From assembly GCF_011927635.1 (NCBI RefSeq), contig NZ_JAATJB010000003.1:186001-250000 (forward strand): a stretch of 64,000 bases of DNA, given 5' to 3'. This document shows, one piece after another, positions 34,401-45,956 of the stretch. The translations under genes and the position numbers were made by a program. A model generated the notes under the pieces. The model was not told where the DNA came from. It was given only the letters and a program-made list of their open reading frames with translations, and searched no databases. The DNA comes from Sphingomonas trueperi. GTDB lineage: Bacteria; Pseudomonadota; Alphaproteobacteria; Sphingomonadales; Sphingomonadaceae. Position 1 is the stretch's first letter. Every line of letters starts with the position of its first letter.

Positions 34401-35626
34401 GCGATACCGTCGACAAGATCATGGAGCGCGATATCGACCCGGCGACGGGTGATACCTCGATCGCGAACTACACGATCAACTTCGGCCCGCAGCATCCCGC
34501 GGCGCACGGCGTGCTCCGTCTCGTCACCGAACTGGACGGCGAGATCATCGAGCGCATCGATCCGCATGTCGGTCTGCTCCACCGCGGCACCGAGAAGCTG
34601 ATCGAGTACAAGACCTACACCCAGGCGCTGCCGTACTTCGATCGCTTCGATTACTGCTCGCCGCTGGCGATGGAGCACAGCTATGTGCTCGCGGTCGAGA
34701 AGCTGCTCGACCTCGAGGTGCCGCTGCGCGGCCAGTATCTGCGCGTGCTGTTCGCCGAGCTGACCCGCATCTGCAACCACATGCTGAACCTGGGCAGCCA
34801 CGTCATGGACGTCGGCGCGATGACGCCGAACCTGTGGATGTTCGAGATCCGCGAGGACTGCCTGAACTTCTTCGAGCGGGCGTCGGGTGCGCGCATGCAC
34901 TCGAACTATTACCGCGTCGGCGGGGTGCGTCAGGACGTTCCGGTCAAGCTGCTGAACGACATCGCGGAATGGCTCGACACACGCCTGCCGCAGCTGTTCG
35001 GCGACGCGATCAGCCTGGTCGCCGAGAACCGCATCTTCAAGCAGCGCAACGTCGACATCGCGACGGTGAGCCGTGAGGACGCGATCAAGTGGGGCTTCTC
35101 CGGCCCGATGATCCGCGCCGCCGGCATCCCCTGGGATATCCGCCGTTCGCAGCCCTATGACGTGTACGACCGCGTCGACTTCGAGATCCCGGTCGGTACC
35201 CGCGGCGATTGCTATGATCGCTTCATGGTCCGCGTCGAGGAAGTCTACCAGTCGGCCCGCATCATCAAGCAGTGCATCCAGGACATGCCGGAAGGCCCGG
35301 TCCTGACGCTCGACCGCAAGGTCGGTGCGCCGAAGCGCGGCGAGATGAAGCAGTCGATGGAAGCGCTGATCCATCACTTCAAGCTCTTCACCGAAGGCTA
35401 CCATGTGCCGGCGGGCGAAGTGTATGTCGCGACCGAGAGCCCCAAGGGCGAATTCGGCGTGTATCTGGTGTCCGACGGCACCAACAAACCCTATCGCTGC
35501 AAGGTGCGCCCGACCGCGTTCAGCCACCTGCAGGCGATGGACTTCATGTCCAAGGGGCACATGCTGGCGGACATCACCGCCATCCTGGGCGCCATGGATA
35601 TCGTTTTCGGTGAATGTGACCGCTGA
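34397..35626 (+). CDS. nuoD: NADH-quinone oxidoreductase subunit D
   Basis: 409 residues, the 49-kDa quinone-site subunit: [22 protein letters not shown] at the start, [20 protein letters not shown], and [18 protein letters not shown] near the end. The His and Tyr residues lining the quinone site are in the first two segments. The ATG overlaps the nuoC stop by four bases (ATGA), which fixes the start. The stop overlaps the ATG of nuoE. Confidence 0.96.
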   Translation: MSDTVDKIMERDIDPATGDTSIANYTINFGPQHPAAHGVLRLVTELDGEIIERIDPHVGLLHRGTEKLIEYKTYTQALPYFDRFDYCSPLAMEHSYVLAVEKLLDLEVPLRGQYLRVLFAELTRICNHMLNLGSHVMDVGAMTPNLWMFEIREDCLNFFERASGARMHSNYYRVGGVRQDVPVKLLNDIAEWLDTRLPQLFGDAISLVAENRIFKQRNVDIATVSREDAIKWGFSGPMIRAAGIPWDIRRSQPYDVYDRVDFEIPVGTRGDCYDRFMVRVEEVYQSARIIKQCIQDMPEGPVLTLDRKVGAPKRGEMKQSMEALIHHFKLFTEGYHVPAGEVYVATESPKGEFGVYLVSDGTNKPYRCKVRPTAFSHLQAMDFMSKGHMLADITAILGAMDIVFGECDR

Positions 35627-36294
35627 TGGCTGACGCTCCTCAACTCCCCGACGAAGCCGAAGTGCGCGCGCGCTGGGGCGCTTTCGCCTGGACGCCGGCC
35701 AATGCCGAGAAGGCGCGCGAGATCATGGCGCGCTATCCGGCGGGTCGCCAGATGTCGTGCACCATCCCGTTCCTCGACCTGGCGCAGCGCCAGGTGGGTG
35801 CCGAGACGAACACGCAAGGCTGGCTTCCGGTTCCGGTGATCGAGTTCGTCGCCCGCGAACTGGACATGCCCTATATCCGCGTGTTCGAGGTCGCGACCTT
35901 CTACACCATGTTCAACCTGGTGCCGGTCGGCCGCTACCATGTGCAGGTCTGCGGCACGACGCCGTGCATGCTGCGTGGGAGCGATGACGTGATGGCCGCG
36001 TGCAAGTCGCGCGGGCTGAAGAAGGGCCACACCACCGCGGACGGGCTGTTCACGCTCACCGAGGTCGAGTGCATGGGCAATTGTTCGTCGGCGCCGATGG
36101 TGCAGATCAACGACGACAATTTCGAAGACCTCGATTATGATCGCACCCTCGCGATCCTGGACGCGCTGGCCAAGGGCGAGAGCCCCAAGACCGGCACGCA
36201 GGAGCCGGGACGCCACACCGTCGAGCCGCTGGGCGGTCCGACGACGCTCACCGCGATGGTGAGCGAGAACCATGACTATCGGGGCGAATGGTGA
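35626..36294 (+). CDS. nuoE: NADH-quinone oxidoreductase subunit E
   Basis: 222 residues with a thioredoxin-like [2Fe-2S] domain: ligands in VCGTTPCMLRGSDDV and ECMGNCSSAPMVQIN (Cys-x4-Cys and Cys-x3-Cys). The cluster N1a sits beside FMN in the NADH module. The C-terminal ~45 residues (KGESPKTGTQEPGRHTVEPL…) extend beyond the core and end in HDYRGEW, a tail seen in alphaproteobacterial NuoE. The ATG overlaps the nuoD stop by one base (TGATG). Confidence 0.95.
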   Translation: MADAPQLPDEAEVRARWGAFAWTPANAEKAREIMARYPAGRQMSCTIPFLDLAQRQVGAETNTQGWLPVPVIEFVARELDMPYIRVFEVATFYTMFNLVPVGRYHVQVCGTTPCMLRGSDDVMAACKSRGLKKGHTTADGLFTLTEVECMGNCSSAPMVQINDDNFEDLDYDRTLAILDALAKGESPKTGTQEPGRHTVEPLGGPTTLTAMVSENHDYRGEW

Positions 36295-36461
36295 TGCGGG
36301 GCAACAGCCTCATCGTCACCATCCTGGCCATCATCGGCGGCATCGTCGTGCTCGGCTGGGTGCTCAAGCTTGCATTTAACTTGATCGGGACGCTCGTCCT
36401 GATCGGTCTGGCCGTAGTCTTCTATCTGTTCGTACAGAAGCTGGTCGGGAAGGGACGCTAA
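36294..36461 (+). CDS. Small membrane protein encoded inside the nuo operon
   Basis: A 55-residue reading frame between nuoE and nuoF. Its ATG overlaps the nuoE stop (TGATG) and its TAA lies one base before the nuoF GTG. After MRGNS the sequence is two hydrophobic stretches ([19 protein letters not shown], residues 6-24; and [18 protein letters not shown], residues 30-47), then a basic end QKLVGKGR. This suggests a two-helix hairpin in the membrane. The exact packing and coupling argue that it is a real gene. It is not one of the 14 core subunits; an assembly or accessory role in complex I is inference only. Confidence 0.75.
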   Translation: MRGNSLIVTILAIIGGIVVLGWVLKLAFNLIGTLVLIGLAVVFYLFVQKLVGKGR

Positions 36462-36462
36462 G

Positions 36463-37767
36463 GTGCTTCAGGACAAGGACCGCATCTTCACCAATCTCTA
36501 CGGCTACCAGTCGTGGCACCTCGACGCCGCCCGTGCGCGCGGCGCGTGGGACAACACCAAGGCGCTGCTGGAGCTGGGCCCGGACACCATCATCGACCGC
36601 ATCAAGGCCTCGGGCCTGCGCGGGCGGGGCGGCGCCGGCTTCCCGACGGGCATGAAGTGGAGCTTCATGCCGAAGAACCCGACGCCCGAGCGTCCGAGCT
36701 TCCTCGTCATCAACGCCGACGAGTCCGAGCCCGGCTCGTGCAAGGACCGCGAGATCATCCGCCACGATCCGCACCTGCTGATCGAAGGCGCGCTGGTCGC
36801 GGGCTTCGCGATGCGCGCGCGGGCGGCGTACATCTACATCCGCGGCGAATATATCCGCGAGGCCGAGACGCTGTTCGCGGCGGTCGCCGAGGCCTATGCC
36901 GCGGGCCTGCTGGGCAAGAATGCTTGCGGTTCGGGCTATGACTTCGACGTCTTCGTCCATCGCGGCGCCGGCGCGTACATCTGCGGCGAAGAAACCGCGA
37001 TGATCGAGAGCCTGGAAGGCAAGAAGGGCCAGCCGCGCCTCAAGCCGCCCTTCCCGGCGGGTGCGGGCCTCTATGGCTGCCCGACCACGGTCAACAACGT
37101 CGAATCGATCGCGGTCGCCCCGACGATCCTGCGTCGCGGCCCCGAATGGTTCGCCAGCTTTGGCAACGAGAACAACAAGGGCACCAAGCTCTTCCAGATC
37201 TCGGGCCATGTGAACAAGCCGTGCGTGGTCGAAGAGGCCATGTCGATCCCGTTCCGCGAGCTGATCGAGAAGCATTGCGGCGGCATTCGCGGCGGCTGGG
37301 ACAATCTGCTCGCGGTGATCCCGGGCGGTTCGTCGGTGCCGCTGGTGCCGGCAGCCCAGATCATGGACTGCCCGATGGATTTCGACGGTCTGCGCGCGCT
37401 CGGCTCGGGCCTCGGCACCGCCGCCGTGATCGTGATGGACAAGTCGACCGACATCGTCCGCGCGATCAGCCGGCTCTCCTACTTCTACAAGCATGAGAGC
37501 TGCGGCCAGTGCACCCCGTGCCGCGAAGGCACCGGCTGGATGTGGCGCGTGATGGAGCGGCTGCGCACCGGCGACGCCGACATCAGCGAGATCGACACGC
37601 TGCAGCAGGTGACCAAGCAGGTCGAAGGCCACACCATCTGCGCCCTGGGCGACGCGGCCGCCTGGCCGATCCAGGGCCTGATCCGCCATTTCCGCCCCGA
37701 GATCGAGCGCCGGATCACCGAGCGCAAGTCGGGCGGCATCGAAACCATGCAAGAGGCGGCAGAGTAA
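36463..37767 (+). CDS. nuoF: NADH-quinone oxidoreductase subunit F
   Basis: 434 residues binding NADH, FMN and a [4Fe-4S] cluster: [18 protein letters not shown] (NADH/FMN loop near residue 55), [36 protein letters not shown], and the cluster motif [16 protein letters not shown] around residue 345. It oxidises NADH and feeds electrons into the complex. The start is GTG at 36463, one base after the stop of the small membrane protein gene. The stop overlaps the ATG of nuoG. Confidence 0.96.
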   Translation: MLQDKDRIFTNLYGYQSWHLDAARARGAWDNTKALLELGPDTIIDRIKASGLRGRGGAGFPTGMKWSFMPKNPTPERPSFLVINADESEPGSCKDREIIRHDPHLLIEGALVAGFAMRARAAYIYIRGEYIREAETLFAAVAEAYAAGLLGKNACGSGYDFDVFVHRGAGAYICGEETAMIESLEGKKGQPRLKPPFPAGAGLYGCPTTVNNVESIAVAPTILRRGPEWFASFGNENNKGTKLFQISGHVNKPCVVEEAMSIPFRELIEKHCGGIRGGWDNLLAVIPGGSSVPLVPAAQIMDCPMDFDGLRALGSGLGTAAVIVMDKSTDIVRAISRLSYFYKHESCGQCTPCREGTGWMWRVMERLRTGDADISEIDTLQQVTKQVEGHTICALGDAAAWPIQGLIRHFRPEIERRITERKSGGIETMQEAAE

Positions 37768-39785
37768 TGCCCAAGCTCAAGGTTGACGGAATCGAAGTCG
37801 AGGTGCCGCAGGGCGCCACCGTGCTCCAGGCCTGCGAGGCCGCGGGCAAGGAGATTCCGCGTTTCTGCTATCATGAACGGCTGAGCATCGCCGGCAATTG
37901 CCGCATGTGCCTGGTCGAGGTGAAGCCCGGACCGCCCAAGCCCCAGGCTTCGTGCGCGCTGCCGGCCGCCGACAATCAGGAAGTCCGCACCGACAGCCCG
38001 ATGGTGAAGGCTGCGCGCGAAGGCGTGATGGAATTCCTGCTGATCAACCACCCGCTCGATTGCCCGATCTGCGATCAGGGCGGCGAGTGCGATCTGCAGG
38101 ACCAGTCGGTCGCCTATGGTCGCGGCCAGTCGCGCTATGAGGAAAACAAGCGCGCGGTCACCGAGAAATATATGGGCCCCATCATCAAGACGGTGATGAC
38201 CCGCTGCATCCAGTGCACCCGCTGCGTCCGCTTCGGCGAGGAAGTGGCCGGCGTGGAGGATATCGGCGCGATCTATCGCGGCGAGAACATGCAGATCACG
38301 ACCTATCTCGAAAAGGCGTTCAAGAGCGAGCTTTCGGGCAATGTCGCGGACCTGTGCCCGGTCGGCGCGCTGACCCACAAGCCGGTCGCGTTCGAATATC
38401 GCCCCTGGGAGCTCAAGCGGAACCTGTCGATCGACGTGATGGACGCGGTCGGCACCAACATCCGCCTCGACAGCCGCGGCCGTCAGGTGATGCGCGTCCT
38501 GCCGCGCATCAACGAGGACGTGAACGAGGAGTGGGCGCACGACAAGACCCGCTACCATGTCGATGCGCTGGTCCGCCGCCGTCTCGACCGCCCGTTCGTC
38601 CGCAAGGACGGCAAGCTGGTCCCGGCGACGTGGGAAGAGGCGTTCGACGCGATTGCGGGCGTGGCCGCCAATGCCGGCTCGAGCGTCGCGGCGATCGCCG
38701 GCGACCTGCTCGATGCCGAGACCATGTATGCCGCCAAGGCGCTGGTGAAGGCGTTCGGTTCGGACCTGCTCGAAGGCCGCCAGACCGGCATGGCCTATGA
38801 CACGTCGAGCCTGTCGGCGGTGGCGTTCAACACCACCATCGCGGCGCTCGAAGAGGCCGATGCGATCCTGCTGGTCGGCACCAACCTGCGCTGGGAAGCG
38901 CCGCTGGTGAACACCCGCGTGCGCAAGGCGATCAAGCGCGGCGCCAAGGTGTTCGCGATCGGCCCGCAGGTGGATCTCACCTACAAGGTCGAGTGGCTCG
39001 GCGACGATCTGGGGCTGCTCAACAGCCTGCCGGAGAACCTCGCCCAGGCGATCGACAATGCCAAGAAGCCGGCGCTGATCCTCGGCCCCGGCGCGCTCAA
39101 GAACGGCCATGGCGCCGCGCTCGCGATCGCGGGTGCGTTTCAGCGCGCCGCGACCGAGACCGAGGCGGCCTGGAACGGCTTCAACGTCGTCCACACCGCG
39201 GCGGCGCGGATGGCCGGCCTGATGCTCGGCTACGCGCAGAAGGGCGGCATTGCCGACATCGTCGCGGCATCGCCGAAGCTCGCCTTCTTCCTGGGCGCCG
39301 ACGAGGTGGACTTCTCGAAGTTCGCTGGCAGCTTCAAGGTCTATATCGGCCATCATGGCGACCAGGGAGCGCATCATGCCGATGTGATCCTGCCGGGCGC
39401 CACCTATGCCGAGAAGCCGGGTACCTATGTGAACCTGGAAGGCCGCGTGCAGCGCGCCGATCGCGCGGTGTTCGCACCGGGCGAGGCGCGCGAGGACTGG
39501 ACGATCCTGCGTGCGCTCTCCGAAAAGCTCGGCCGCACGCTGCCGTTCGACAGCTTCGACGAGCTGCGCGCCGCGATGGCGAGCGAGGTTCCGGCGCTCG
39601 GCCAGGAAGGTCTGGCCGAGTTCGCGTGGAACCCGCCGTCGCTTGCCAGCCAGGCTTCGGGTCCGGTGACCTATCCGGTCGCCGACTTCTATCTCACCAA
39701 CGCCATCTGCCGTGCGTCGCCGACGATGCAGCGCTGCTCGGCCGAACTGCTCCATGGCGAAGACTTCGCAGAGGCCGCAGAATGA
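37767..39785 (+). CDS. nuoG: NADH-quinone oxidoreductase subunit G
   Basis: 672 residues, the short (mitochondrial-like) type. Iron-sulphur ligands are clear: [15 protein letters not shown] for [2Fe-2S] N1b, [16 protein letters not shown] near residue 100, and [16 protein letters not shown] near residue 150. The rest is a molybdopterin-oxidoreductase-like domain that has lost its cofactor, as usual. The ATG overlaps the nuoF stop by one base and the end overlaps the nuoH start (ATGA). It belongs to the peripheral arm. Confidence 0.96.
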   Translation: MPKLKVDGIEVEVPQGATVLQACEAAGKEIPRFCYHERLSIAGNCRMCLVEVKPGPPKPQASCALPAADNQEVRTDSPMVKAAREGVMEFLLINHPLDCPICDQGGECDLQDQSVAYGRGQSRYEENKRAVTEKYMGPIIKTVMTRCIQCTRCVRFGEEVAGVEDIGAIYRGENMQITTYLEKAFKSELSGNVADLCPVGALTHKPVAFEYRPWELKRNLSIDVMDAVGTNIRLDSRGRQVMRVLPRINEDVNEEWAHDKTRYHVDALVRRRLDRPFVRKDGKLVPATWEEAFDAIAGVAANAGSSVAAIAGDLLDAETMYAAKALVKAFGSDLLEGRQTGMAYDTSSLSAVAFNTTIAALEEADAILLVGTNLRWEAPLVNTRVRKAIKRGAKVFAIGPQVDLTYKVEWLGDDLGLLNSLPENLAQAIDNAKKPALILGPGALKNGHGAALAIAGAFQRAATETEAAWNGFNVVHTAAARMAGLMLGYAQKGGIADIVAASPKLAFFLGADEVDFSKFAGSFKVYIGHHGDQGAHHADVILPGATYAEKPGTYVNLEGRVQRADRAVFAPGEAREDWTILRALSEKLGRTLPFDSFDELRAAMASEVPALGQEGLAEFAWNPPSLASQASGPVTYPVADFYLTNAICRASPTMQRCSAELLHGEDFAEAAE

Positions 39786-40831
39786 CCTCCTGGTTCACCT
39801 ATCTCGGCCTGCCGTACGAGCTGGCCTGGACCGTCGCCACGGTCATCGACATCCTCGTCATCGCGCTGCCGGTGATGCTGGCCGTCGCGATGATCATCTA
39901 TGCCGATCGCAAGATCTGGGCGGCGATGGCGCTGCGCCGCGGCCCGAACGTCGTCGGCCCGCTCGGCCTGATGCAGTCCTTCGCCGACGGCCTCAAGGTG
40001 TTCCTGCAGGAAACCATCGTGCCGTCGGGCGCGAACAAGGGCCTGTTCCTGCTCGCGCCGATCATCACCTTCACGGTGGCGCTGATCGTGTGGGCGGTGG
40101 TGCCGTTCCAGGCGGGCGTCGCGCTGTCGAACATCAATGTCGGCCTGCTCTATGTGCTCGCGGCTTCGTCGCTGGGCGTGTACGGCATCATCCTCGCCGG
40201 CTGGTCGTCCAACTCGAAATATCCGTTCTACTCGGCGATCCGGGCGGCCGCGCAGATGGTGAGCTACGAAGTCTCGATCGGCTTCGTGCTGATCTCGGTC
40301 GTGCTCTGGGCCGGCTCGTTCAATCTCGGCGCGATCGTCGAGATGCAGAAGGGCTATTACGGCTTCGTCAACGGCAACTTCGTCAACCCGCTGCTCTTCC
40401 CGATGGCGATCGTGTTCTTCATCTCGTCGCTCGCCGAGACGCAGCGCGCGCCGTTCGACCTGACCGAAGCGGAGTCGGAACTGGTCGCGGGCTATCAGAC
40501 CGAATATTCGTCGATGGCCTTCGCGCTCTACTGGCTGGGCGAATATGCCAACGTCATCCTGATGTGCGCGCTCAACGCGACGCTGTTCTGGGGTGGCTAT
40601 CTCCCGCCGTTCGACTGGGCGCCGCTCTACGCCGTGCCCGGCATTCTCTGGCTGTTCGCCAAGATGCTGTTCTTCTTCTTCTGCTTCAGCTGGGTGAAGG
40701 CCACCGTCCCGCGCTATCGCTACGACCAGCTGATGCGCCTGGGCTGGAAGATCTTCCTGCCGCTGTCGCTTCTCTTCGTCTTCCTCGTTTCCGGGTACCT
40801 CATGCTGACCCGGGTTGGAGTGCCCGCATGA
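39782..40831 (+). CDS. nuoH: NADH-quinone oxidoreductase subunit H
   Basis: 349 residues with about eight membrane helices and the conserved loops [20 protein letters not shown] and [27 protein letters not shown]. These Glu- and Arg-rich loops connect the quinone site to the proton path. The start overlaps the nuoG stop and the stop overlaps the nuoI ATG. It joins the peripheral and membrane arms. Confidence 0.96.
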   Translation: MTSWFTYLGLPYELAWTVATVIDILVIALPVMLAVAMIIYADRKIWAAMALRRGPNVVGPLGLMQSFADGLKVFLQETIVPSGANKGLFLLAPIITFTVALIVWAVVPFQAGVALSNINVGLLYVLAASSLGVYGIILAGWSSNSKYPFYSAIRAAAQMVSYEVSIGFVLISVVLWAGSFNLGAIVEMQKGYYGFVNGNFVNPLLFPMAIVFFISSLAETQRAPFDLTEAESELVAGYQTEYSSMAFALYWLGEYANVILMCALNATLFWGGYLPPFDWAPLYAVPGILWLFAKMLFFFFCFSWVKATVPRYRYDQLMRLGWKIFLPLSLLFVFLVSGYLMLTRVGVPA

Positions 40832-41313
40832 GCGTCGCAAGTTTCGTCCGCACCTGGACTCTTTGGGAGTTCGTGAAGGCGCATGCCCTGACCTTGAAGT
40901 ATTTCTTCAAGCCCAAGGCGACGATCAACTATCCGTACGAGAAGAACCCGCTTTCGCCCCGCTTCCGCGGCGAGCATGCGCTGCGCCGCTATCCCAATGG
41001 GGAAGAGCGCTGCATCGCGTGCAAGCTGTGCGAGGCGGTGTGCCCGGCGCTGGCGATCACGATCGAGGCCGAACCGCGCGACGACGGCAGCCGCCGCACG
41101 ACGCGCTACGACATCGACATGACCAAGTGCATCTATTGCGGCCTGTGCCAGGAAGCCTGCCCGGTCGATGCGATCGTCGAGGGGCCGAATTTCGAATTTT
41201 CCACCGAAACGCGTGAAGAGCTGATTTATCAAAAGGATAAGCTGCTCGCGAACGGCGATCGCTGGGAACGCGCGATTGCGGCGAACCTTGCCGCCGACGC
41301 GCCGTACCGTTAA
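40828..41313 (+). CDS. nuoI: NADH-quinone oxidoreductase subunit I
   Basis: 161 residues with two [4Fe-4S] motifs, [12 protein letters not shown] (residues ~63-74) and [16 protein letters not shown] (~102-117), carrying clusters N6a and N6b. The N-terminus has an amphipathic membrane-contacting helix before the [20 protein letters not shown] segment. The start overlaps nuoH. A 33-base gap follows before nuoJ, the only real break in the operon. Confidence 0.96.
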   Translation: MSVASFVRTWTLWEFVKAHALTLKYFFKPKATINYPYEKNPLSPRFRGEHALRRYPNGEERCIACKLCEAVCPALAITIEAEPRDDGSRRTTRYDIDMTKCIYCGLCQEACPVDAIVEGPNFEFSTETREELIYQKDKLLANGDRWERAIAANLAADAPYR

Positions 41314-41346
41314 GCGCCGCACCATTCAAAGGGGCCATCCGATTCC

Positions 41347-41958
41347 GTGATCCAGCTTCTCGCCTTTTACCTGTTCGCGATCATCGTGTGCGTCTCCGGC
41401 GCCTGCACGATCCTGTCGCGTAACCCGGTACATTCCGTCCTCTGGCTCATCCTGGCGTTCTTCAACGCCGCGGGCCTGATGGTGCTCGTGGGCGCCGAAT
41501 TCATCGCCATGCTGCTGGTGATCGTCTATGTCGGCGCGGTCGCGGTGCTCTTCCTGTTCGTCGTCATGATGCTCGACATCGACTTCACCCAGCTCCGCGC
41601 GGGCGTGATGAAGTATGCCGCCGTCGGCGCGCTGCTCGCGCTGGCGCTGGTCGCCGAGATCATCGTCGCGGTGGGCGCCTGGAGCGCCGGCACGCTGGCG
41701 CTCGGCCGCCGCGTCGCCCCGGTGCAGGACGGCGTCCCCAACATCGAGGCGATCGGCCAGCTGCTCTACACGCGCTACCTGTTCGTGTTCGAAGGCGCCG
41801 GCCTGGTGCTGCTCGTCGCGATGATCGGTGCGATCGTGCTGACCTACCGCAAGCGCAGCGACGTGCGGCCGCAGAACATTGCGCGCCAGAACGCCCGCCG
41901 TGCGAAGGACGCCACCCGTAACATGAACCCGGCGGTCGGGCAGGGGATGGAGCTGTGA
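41347..41958 (+). CDS. nuoJ: NADH-quinone oxidoreductase subunit J
   Basis: 203 residues with five membrane helices; helix 3 ([26 protein letters not shown]) includes the conserved [10 protein letters not shown] stretch linked to conformational coupling. The last ~40 residues form a basic soluble tail ([20 protein letters not shown]). The start is GTG at 41347. The stop region overlaps the GTG of nuoK. Confidence 0.95.
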   Translation: MIQLLAFYLFAIIVCVSGACTILSRNPVHSVLWLILAFFNAAGLMVLVGAEFIAMLLVIVYVGAVAVLFLFVVMMLDIDFTQLRAGVMKYAAVGALLALALVAEIIVAVGAWSAGTLALGRRVAPVQDGVPNIEAIGQLLYTRYLFVFEGAGLVLLVAMIGAIVLTYRKRSDVRPQNIARQNARRAKDATRNMNPAVGQGMEL

Positions 41959-42260
41959 TCTCGCTAACCCATTATCTGGTCGTCTCGGCCATCCTGTTCA
42001 CCATGGGGGTGCTCGGCATCTTCATGAACCGGAAGAACCTGATCGTCATCCTGATGGCGATCGAGCTGATCCTTCTCGCGGTGAACCTCAATCTCGTCGC
42101 CTTCTCGTCGTTCCTCGGCGATCTGGTCGGCCAGGTGTTCGCGATGTTCGTGTTGACCGTCGCCGCCGGTGAGGCCGCGATCGGCCTTGCGATCCTGGTC
42201 ATCTATTTCCGCGGTCGCGGCACGATTTCGGTCGACGACGTCAATCGGATGAAGGGCTGA
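41955..42260 (+). CDS. nuoK: NADH-quinone oxidoreductase subunit K
   Basis: 101 residues, standard length, three helices. The membrane glutamates are in [18 protein letters not shown] and [14 protein letters not shown], as expected for proton transfer. GTG start in a GTGA overlap with nuoJ; the stop overlaps the ATG of nuoL. Confidence 0.96.
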   Translation: MISLTHYLVVSAILFTMGVLGIFMNRKNLIVILMAIELILLAVNLNLVAFSSFLGDLVGQVFAMFVLTVAAGEAAIGLAILVIYFRGRGTISVDDVNRMKG

Positions 42261-44383
42261 TGTCGTCCATTCTGATCATCACATTCCTGCCGCTCCTCGC
42301 GGCAGCCGTTGCGGGGCTCGTGAACAAGTCGTTCGGCGCCGCGCTGCCCAAGATCGTCACCACGGGCTCGCTGTTCGTGGCGTGCGGCCTGTCCTGGCCG
42401 ATCTTCCTCTCGTACCTGAGCGGCTCGGCCGCGCCGACGGTCACCCCGGTGCTGCACTGGATGACCTCGGGCACGATGAGCTTCGCCTGGGAACTGCGCG
42501 TCGACGCGCTGACCGCGGTGATGCTCGTGGTGGTGACCAGCGTCTCGGCGCTCGTCCACCTCTATAGCTGGGGCTATATGAGCGAGGAGCCGGACCAGCC
42601 GCGCTTCTTCGCCTATCTCTCGCTGTTCACCTTCGCGATGCTGATGCTGGTGACCGCGAACAACCTGGTGCAGATGTTCTTCGGCTGGGAAGGCGTGGGT
42701 CTTGCGTCCTACCTGCTGATCGGCTTCTGGTTCCGCAAGCCCAGCGCCAATGCCGCGGCGATCAAGGCCTTCGTGGTCAACCGCGTCGGCGACCTCGGCT
42801 TCATGCTCGGCATCTTCGGCGTGTTCCTGGTGTTCGGCACCGTCGACATCCCGACGATCCTGGCGGCGGCGCCGAACTACGCGGGTTCGACGATCGGCTT
42901 CCTCGGCTACCGCTTCGACACGATCACCGTGCTCTGCCTGCTACTGTTCGTCGGCGCGATGGGCAAGTCGGCGCAGCTCGGCCTGCACACCTGGTTGCCG
43001 GACGCGATGGAAGGCCCGACCCCGGTGTCGGCACTGATCCACGCCGCGACCATGGTGACCGCGGGCGTGTTCATGGTCTGCCGCATGTCGCCGCTGTTCG
43101 AGCAGAGCGCAGTCGCGATGCACGTCGTGATGGTGATCGGCGCGGCCACCTGCTTCTTCGCCGCCACCGTCGGCACGACGCAGACCGACATCAAGCGCGT
43201 GATCGCCTATTCGACCTGTTCGCAGCTCGGCTACATGTTCTTCGCGGCGGGCGTCGGCGCGTATGGCGCGGCGATGTTCCACCTGTTCACGCACGCCTTC
43301 TTCAAGGCGCTGCTGTTCCTCGGCGCCGGCTCGGTGATCCATGCGATGCACCACGAGCAGGACATGCGCTATTATGGCGGCCTCTGGAAGAAGATCCCGC
43401 TGACCTACACGGCGATGATGGCGGGCACGCTCGCGATCACCGGCGTCGGCATCCCCGCGCTGTTCGGCAATCCGGTGGCGTTCGGCTTCGCCGGCTTCCA
43501 CTCGAAGGACGCGATCATCGAGGCGGCCTTTGCTTCGGGCAACACCGGCGTGTTCTGGGTCGGCGTGGTCGTCGCGCTGCTGACGAGCTTCTACTCGTGG
43601 CGCGTGGTGTTCCTCACCTTCCACGGCAAGCCGCGCTGGGCCGCTTCCGAGCATATCCAGCACGCGGTGCATGATGCGCACGGCCATGGTCATCACGACG
43701 AGCATGCGCACGACACGCACGGCCATGGCAGCGAGCATGCCAATGCGCCGGCGCAGGAAGATGCGGGCCACACCCCGCACGGCACCCATGCGCTCCATGA
43801 ACACGAAGGCGAGGGCACGGCGGGCTATCACCCGCACGAGAGCCCGCTGGTCATGCTGATCCCGCTGATCCTGCTGTCGATCGGTGCAGTGCTGGCCGGC
43901 TTCGTCTTCCACGGCGCGTTCATCGAGCCGACCGCGGGCGAGACCTATTGGCACGGCGCGCTGGCCTTCAACGAGCACCTGATGCACGCGATGCATGAAG
44001 TGCCGGTGTGGGTGAAGCTTTCGGCCACGGTGGCGATGCTGCTGGGCCTGGGCACCGCGATCTTCGCGTACATCGTTTCGCCGGGCTTCCCGGCGGCCTT
44101 CGCCGAGCAGGTGCGTCCGCTGTATCTGTTCCTGCTCAACAAGTGGTATTTCGACGAGCTCTACAACCTGCTCTTCGTGCGTCCCGCATTCGCCATCGGG
44201 CGGCTGTTCTGGAAGCGCGGCGACGAGCAGACGATCGACCGGTTCGGCCCCAATGGCGCGGCGCGCCTGGTGCAGTTCGGAAGCTTCGGGGCCGTCAAGC
44301 TGCAATCGGGGTATCTCTACACCTATGCCTTCGTCATGCTGATCGGGCTCACGGCCGCGCTCACCTGGGTCATTGCGAGGTGA
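42260..44383 (+). CDS. nuoL: NADH-quinone oxidoreductase subunit L with histidine-rich loop
   Basis: 707 residues, an antiporter-like proton-pumping subunit. The core motif [14 protein letters not shown] and the discontinuous-helix region [26 protein letters not shown] are intact. Between helices, at about residues 467-527, there is an inserted soluble loop with 18 histidines in some 60 residues ([17 protein letters not shown] and similar), which could bind metal ions. The C-terminal lateral helix region follows. The ATG overlaps the nuoK stop. The His-rich insertion lengthens the protein relative to classical NuoL. Confidence 0.95.
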   Translation: MSSILIITFLPLLAAAVAGLVNKSFGAALPKIVTTGSLFVACGLSWPIFLSYLSGSAAPTVTPVLHWMTSGTMSFAWELRVDALTAVMLVVVTSVSALVHLYSWGYMSEEPDQPRFFAYLSLFTFAMLMLVTANNLVQMFFGWEGVGLASYLLIGFWFRKPSANAAAIKAFVVNRVGDLGFMLGIFGVFLVFGTVDIPTILAAAPNYAGSTIGFLGYRFDTITVLCLLLFVGAMGKSAQLGLHTWLPDAMEGPTPVSALIHAATMVTAGVFMVCRMSPLFEQSAVAMHVVMVIGAATCFFAATVGTTQTDIKRVIAYSTCSQLGYMFFAAGVGAYGAAMFHLFTHAFFKALLFLGAGSVIHAMHHEQDMRYYGGLWKKIPLTYTAMMAGTLAITGVGIPALFGNPVAFGFAGFHSKDAIIEAAFASGNTGVFWVGVVVALLTSFYSWRVVFLTFHGKPRWAASEHIQHAVHDAHGHGHHDEHAHDTHGHGSEHANAPAQEDAGHTPHGTHALHEHEGEGTAGYHPHESPLVMLIPLILLSIGAVLAGFVFHGAFIEPTAGETYWHGALAFNEHLMHAMHEVPVWVKLSATVAMLLGLGTAIFAYIVSPGFPAAFAEQVRPLYLFLLNKWYFDELYNLLFVRPAFAIGRLFWKRGDEQTIDRFGPNGAARLVQFGSFGAVKLQSGYLYTYAFVMLIGLTAALTWVIAR

Positions 44384-44390
44384 TGGAAAA

Positions 44391-45956
44391 ATGACCGGCT
44401 TTCCGATCCTTTCCGTCCTGCTCGCGGTGCCTGCGGTTGCCGCAGTGCTCTGCCTGTTCGTGGGCGCCCAGGGCGCCCGCTGGACGGCGCTCCTCGCGAC
44501 GCTCGTCAACCTGGCGCTCGGCGCCTATCTGTGGACGCAGTTCCAGCATGGCGACGGCGCCCCGCAGTGGCAGTTCGTCGAGCATGTCACGCTGTTCAAG
44601 ATGGGCGGCGTCGAGTTCTCCTGGGCGCTCGGCATCGATGGCTTCGCCTTCCTGCTGATCGAGCTGTCGCTGTTCCTGATGCCGATCTGCATCGGCGCCA
44701 GCTGGCTCTCGGTCACCAAGCGCGTGCCGGAATACATGGCGGCGTTCCTCGCGACCGAAGTGCTGATGATCGGCACCTTCGCCGCGCAGGACCTGTTCCT
44801 GTTCTACGTCTTCTTCGAAGGCGGCCTGATCCCGATGTACCTGATCATCGGCATCTGGGGCGGCGTGAACCGCATCTACGCGTCGTACAAGTTCTTCCTG
44901 TACACGCTGCTCGGCTCGCTGCTGATGCTCATCGCGATGATCGCGATGGTGCTGACCACCGGCACGACGTCGATCCCCTACCTGATGGCCTATGATTTCC
45001 CGGCCAGCTGGCAGACCTGGCTGTGGCTCGCCTTCTTCGCCTCGTTCGCGGTGAAGATGCCGATGTGGCCGGTCCACACCTGGCTTCCCGACGCGCACGT
45101 CCAGGCGCCGACCGCAGGCTCGGTCATCCTGGCGGGCGTGCTGCTGAAGCTCGGCGGCTATGGCTTCCTGCGCTTCTCGCTGCCGATGTTCCCGGTCGCG
45201 TCGGTGCAGTTCATGTGGGTCGTCTTCGGCCTGTCGTGCGTCGCGGTGGTCTACACCTCGCTTGTCGCGCTCGTGCAGAGCGACATGAAGAAGCTGATCG
45301 CCTATTCGTCGGTCGCGCACATGGCGATCGTCACCATGGGTCTGTTCGCCTTCAACGCGAACGGCATCGACGGTGCGATGATGGTGATGCTGGGCCACGG
45401 CGTGGTCTCGGGCGCGCTCTTCCTGTGCGTCGGCATCATCTATGATCGCCTGCACACCCGCGAGATCGACCGCTATGGCGGCCTGGCGATCAACATGCCG
45501 CGCTATGCGGTGCTGTTCCTGCTGTTCACCATGGCCTCGATCGGCCTGCCGGGCACCAGCAACTTCGTCGGCGAATTCTTCAGCCTCGCCGGCGTCTACC
45601 AGGTCTCGACCGCAACCGCGCTGATCGGCACCACCGGCATCATCCTCGGCGCCGCCTATATGCTCTACCTGTTCCGTCGGGTGGTGTGGGGCGACCTGAC
45701 CAAGGACGATGTGAAGGCGATGCCGGATCTCGACGGCCGCGAAGTCGCGATGCTCGCGGCACTCGCCGCCGTGGTGCTGTGGATGGGCGTGTATCCGACC
45801 AGCTTCACCGCACCGATGCGCGCCGACGTCGCGCGGCTGACGCAGCGCCTCGACAGCGCCGCGCACACCGCGTCGATCAGCGACTCCAAGCCCACGCCGG
45901 GTTCGCCGCAGGCGGCACCCGCCCATGAAGCCTCCGCGCACGAGGGGGCGCACTGA
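44391..45956 (+). CDS. nuoM: NADH-quinone oxidoreductase subunit M
   Basis: 521 residues, a second antiporter-like subunit with about 14 helices. FYVFFEGGLIPMYLIIGIWGG and FAVKMPMWPVHTWLPDAHVQAPTAGSVILAG are diagnostic and contain the key Glu and Lys. The ATG at 44391 lies seven bases after the nuoL stop, with a GAGG sequence upstream; an alternative reading six codons earlier is less likely. The C-terminal ~40 residues are Ala/Pro/His rich and soluble. Confidence 0.95.
   Translation: MTGFPILSVLLAVPAVAAVLCLFVGAQGARWTALLATLVNLALGAYLWTQFQHGDGAPQWQFVEHVTLFKMGGVEFSWALGIDGFAFLLIELSLFLMPICIGASWLSVTKRVPEYMAAFLATEVLMIGTFAAQDLFLFYVFFEGGLIPMYLIIGIWGGVNRIYASYKFFLYTLLGSLLMLIAMIAMVLTTGTTSIPYLMAYDFPASWQTWLWLAFFASFAVKMPMWPVHTWLPDAHVQAPTAGSVILAGVLLKLGGYGFLRFSLPMFPVASVQFMWVVFGLSCVAVVYTSLVALVQSDMKKLIAYSSVAHMAIVTMGLFAFNANGIDGAMMVMLGHGVVSGALFLCVGIIYDRLHTREIDRYGGLAINMPRYAVLFLLFTMASIGLPGTSNFVGEFFSLAGVYQVSTATALIGTTGIILGAAYMLYLFRRVVWGDLTKDDVKAMPDLDGREVAMLAALAAVVLWMGVYPTSFTAPMRADVARLTQRLDSAAHTASISDSKPTPGSPQAAPAHEASAHEGAH

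Noticed and set aside
42941..45953. Long minus-strand frames over nuoL and nuoM
   Set aside because: Rich in His, Arg and Gln with no recognisable domain and opposite to well-conserved subunits.
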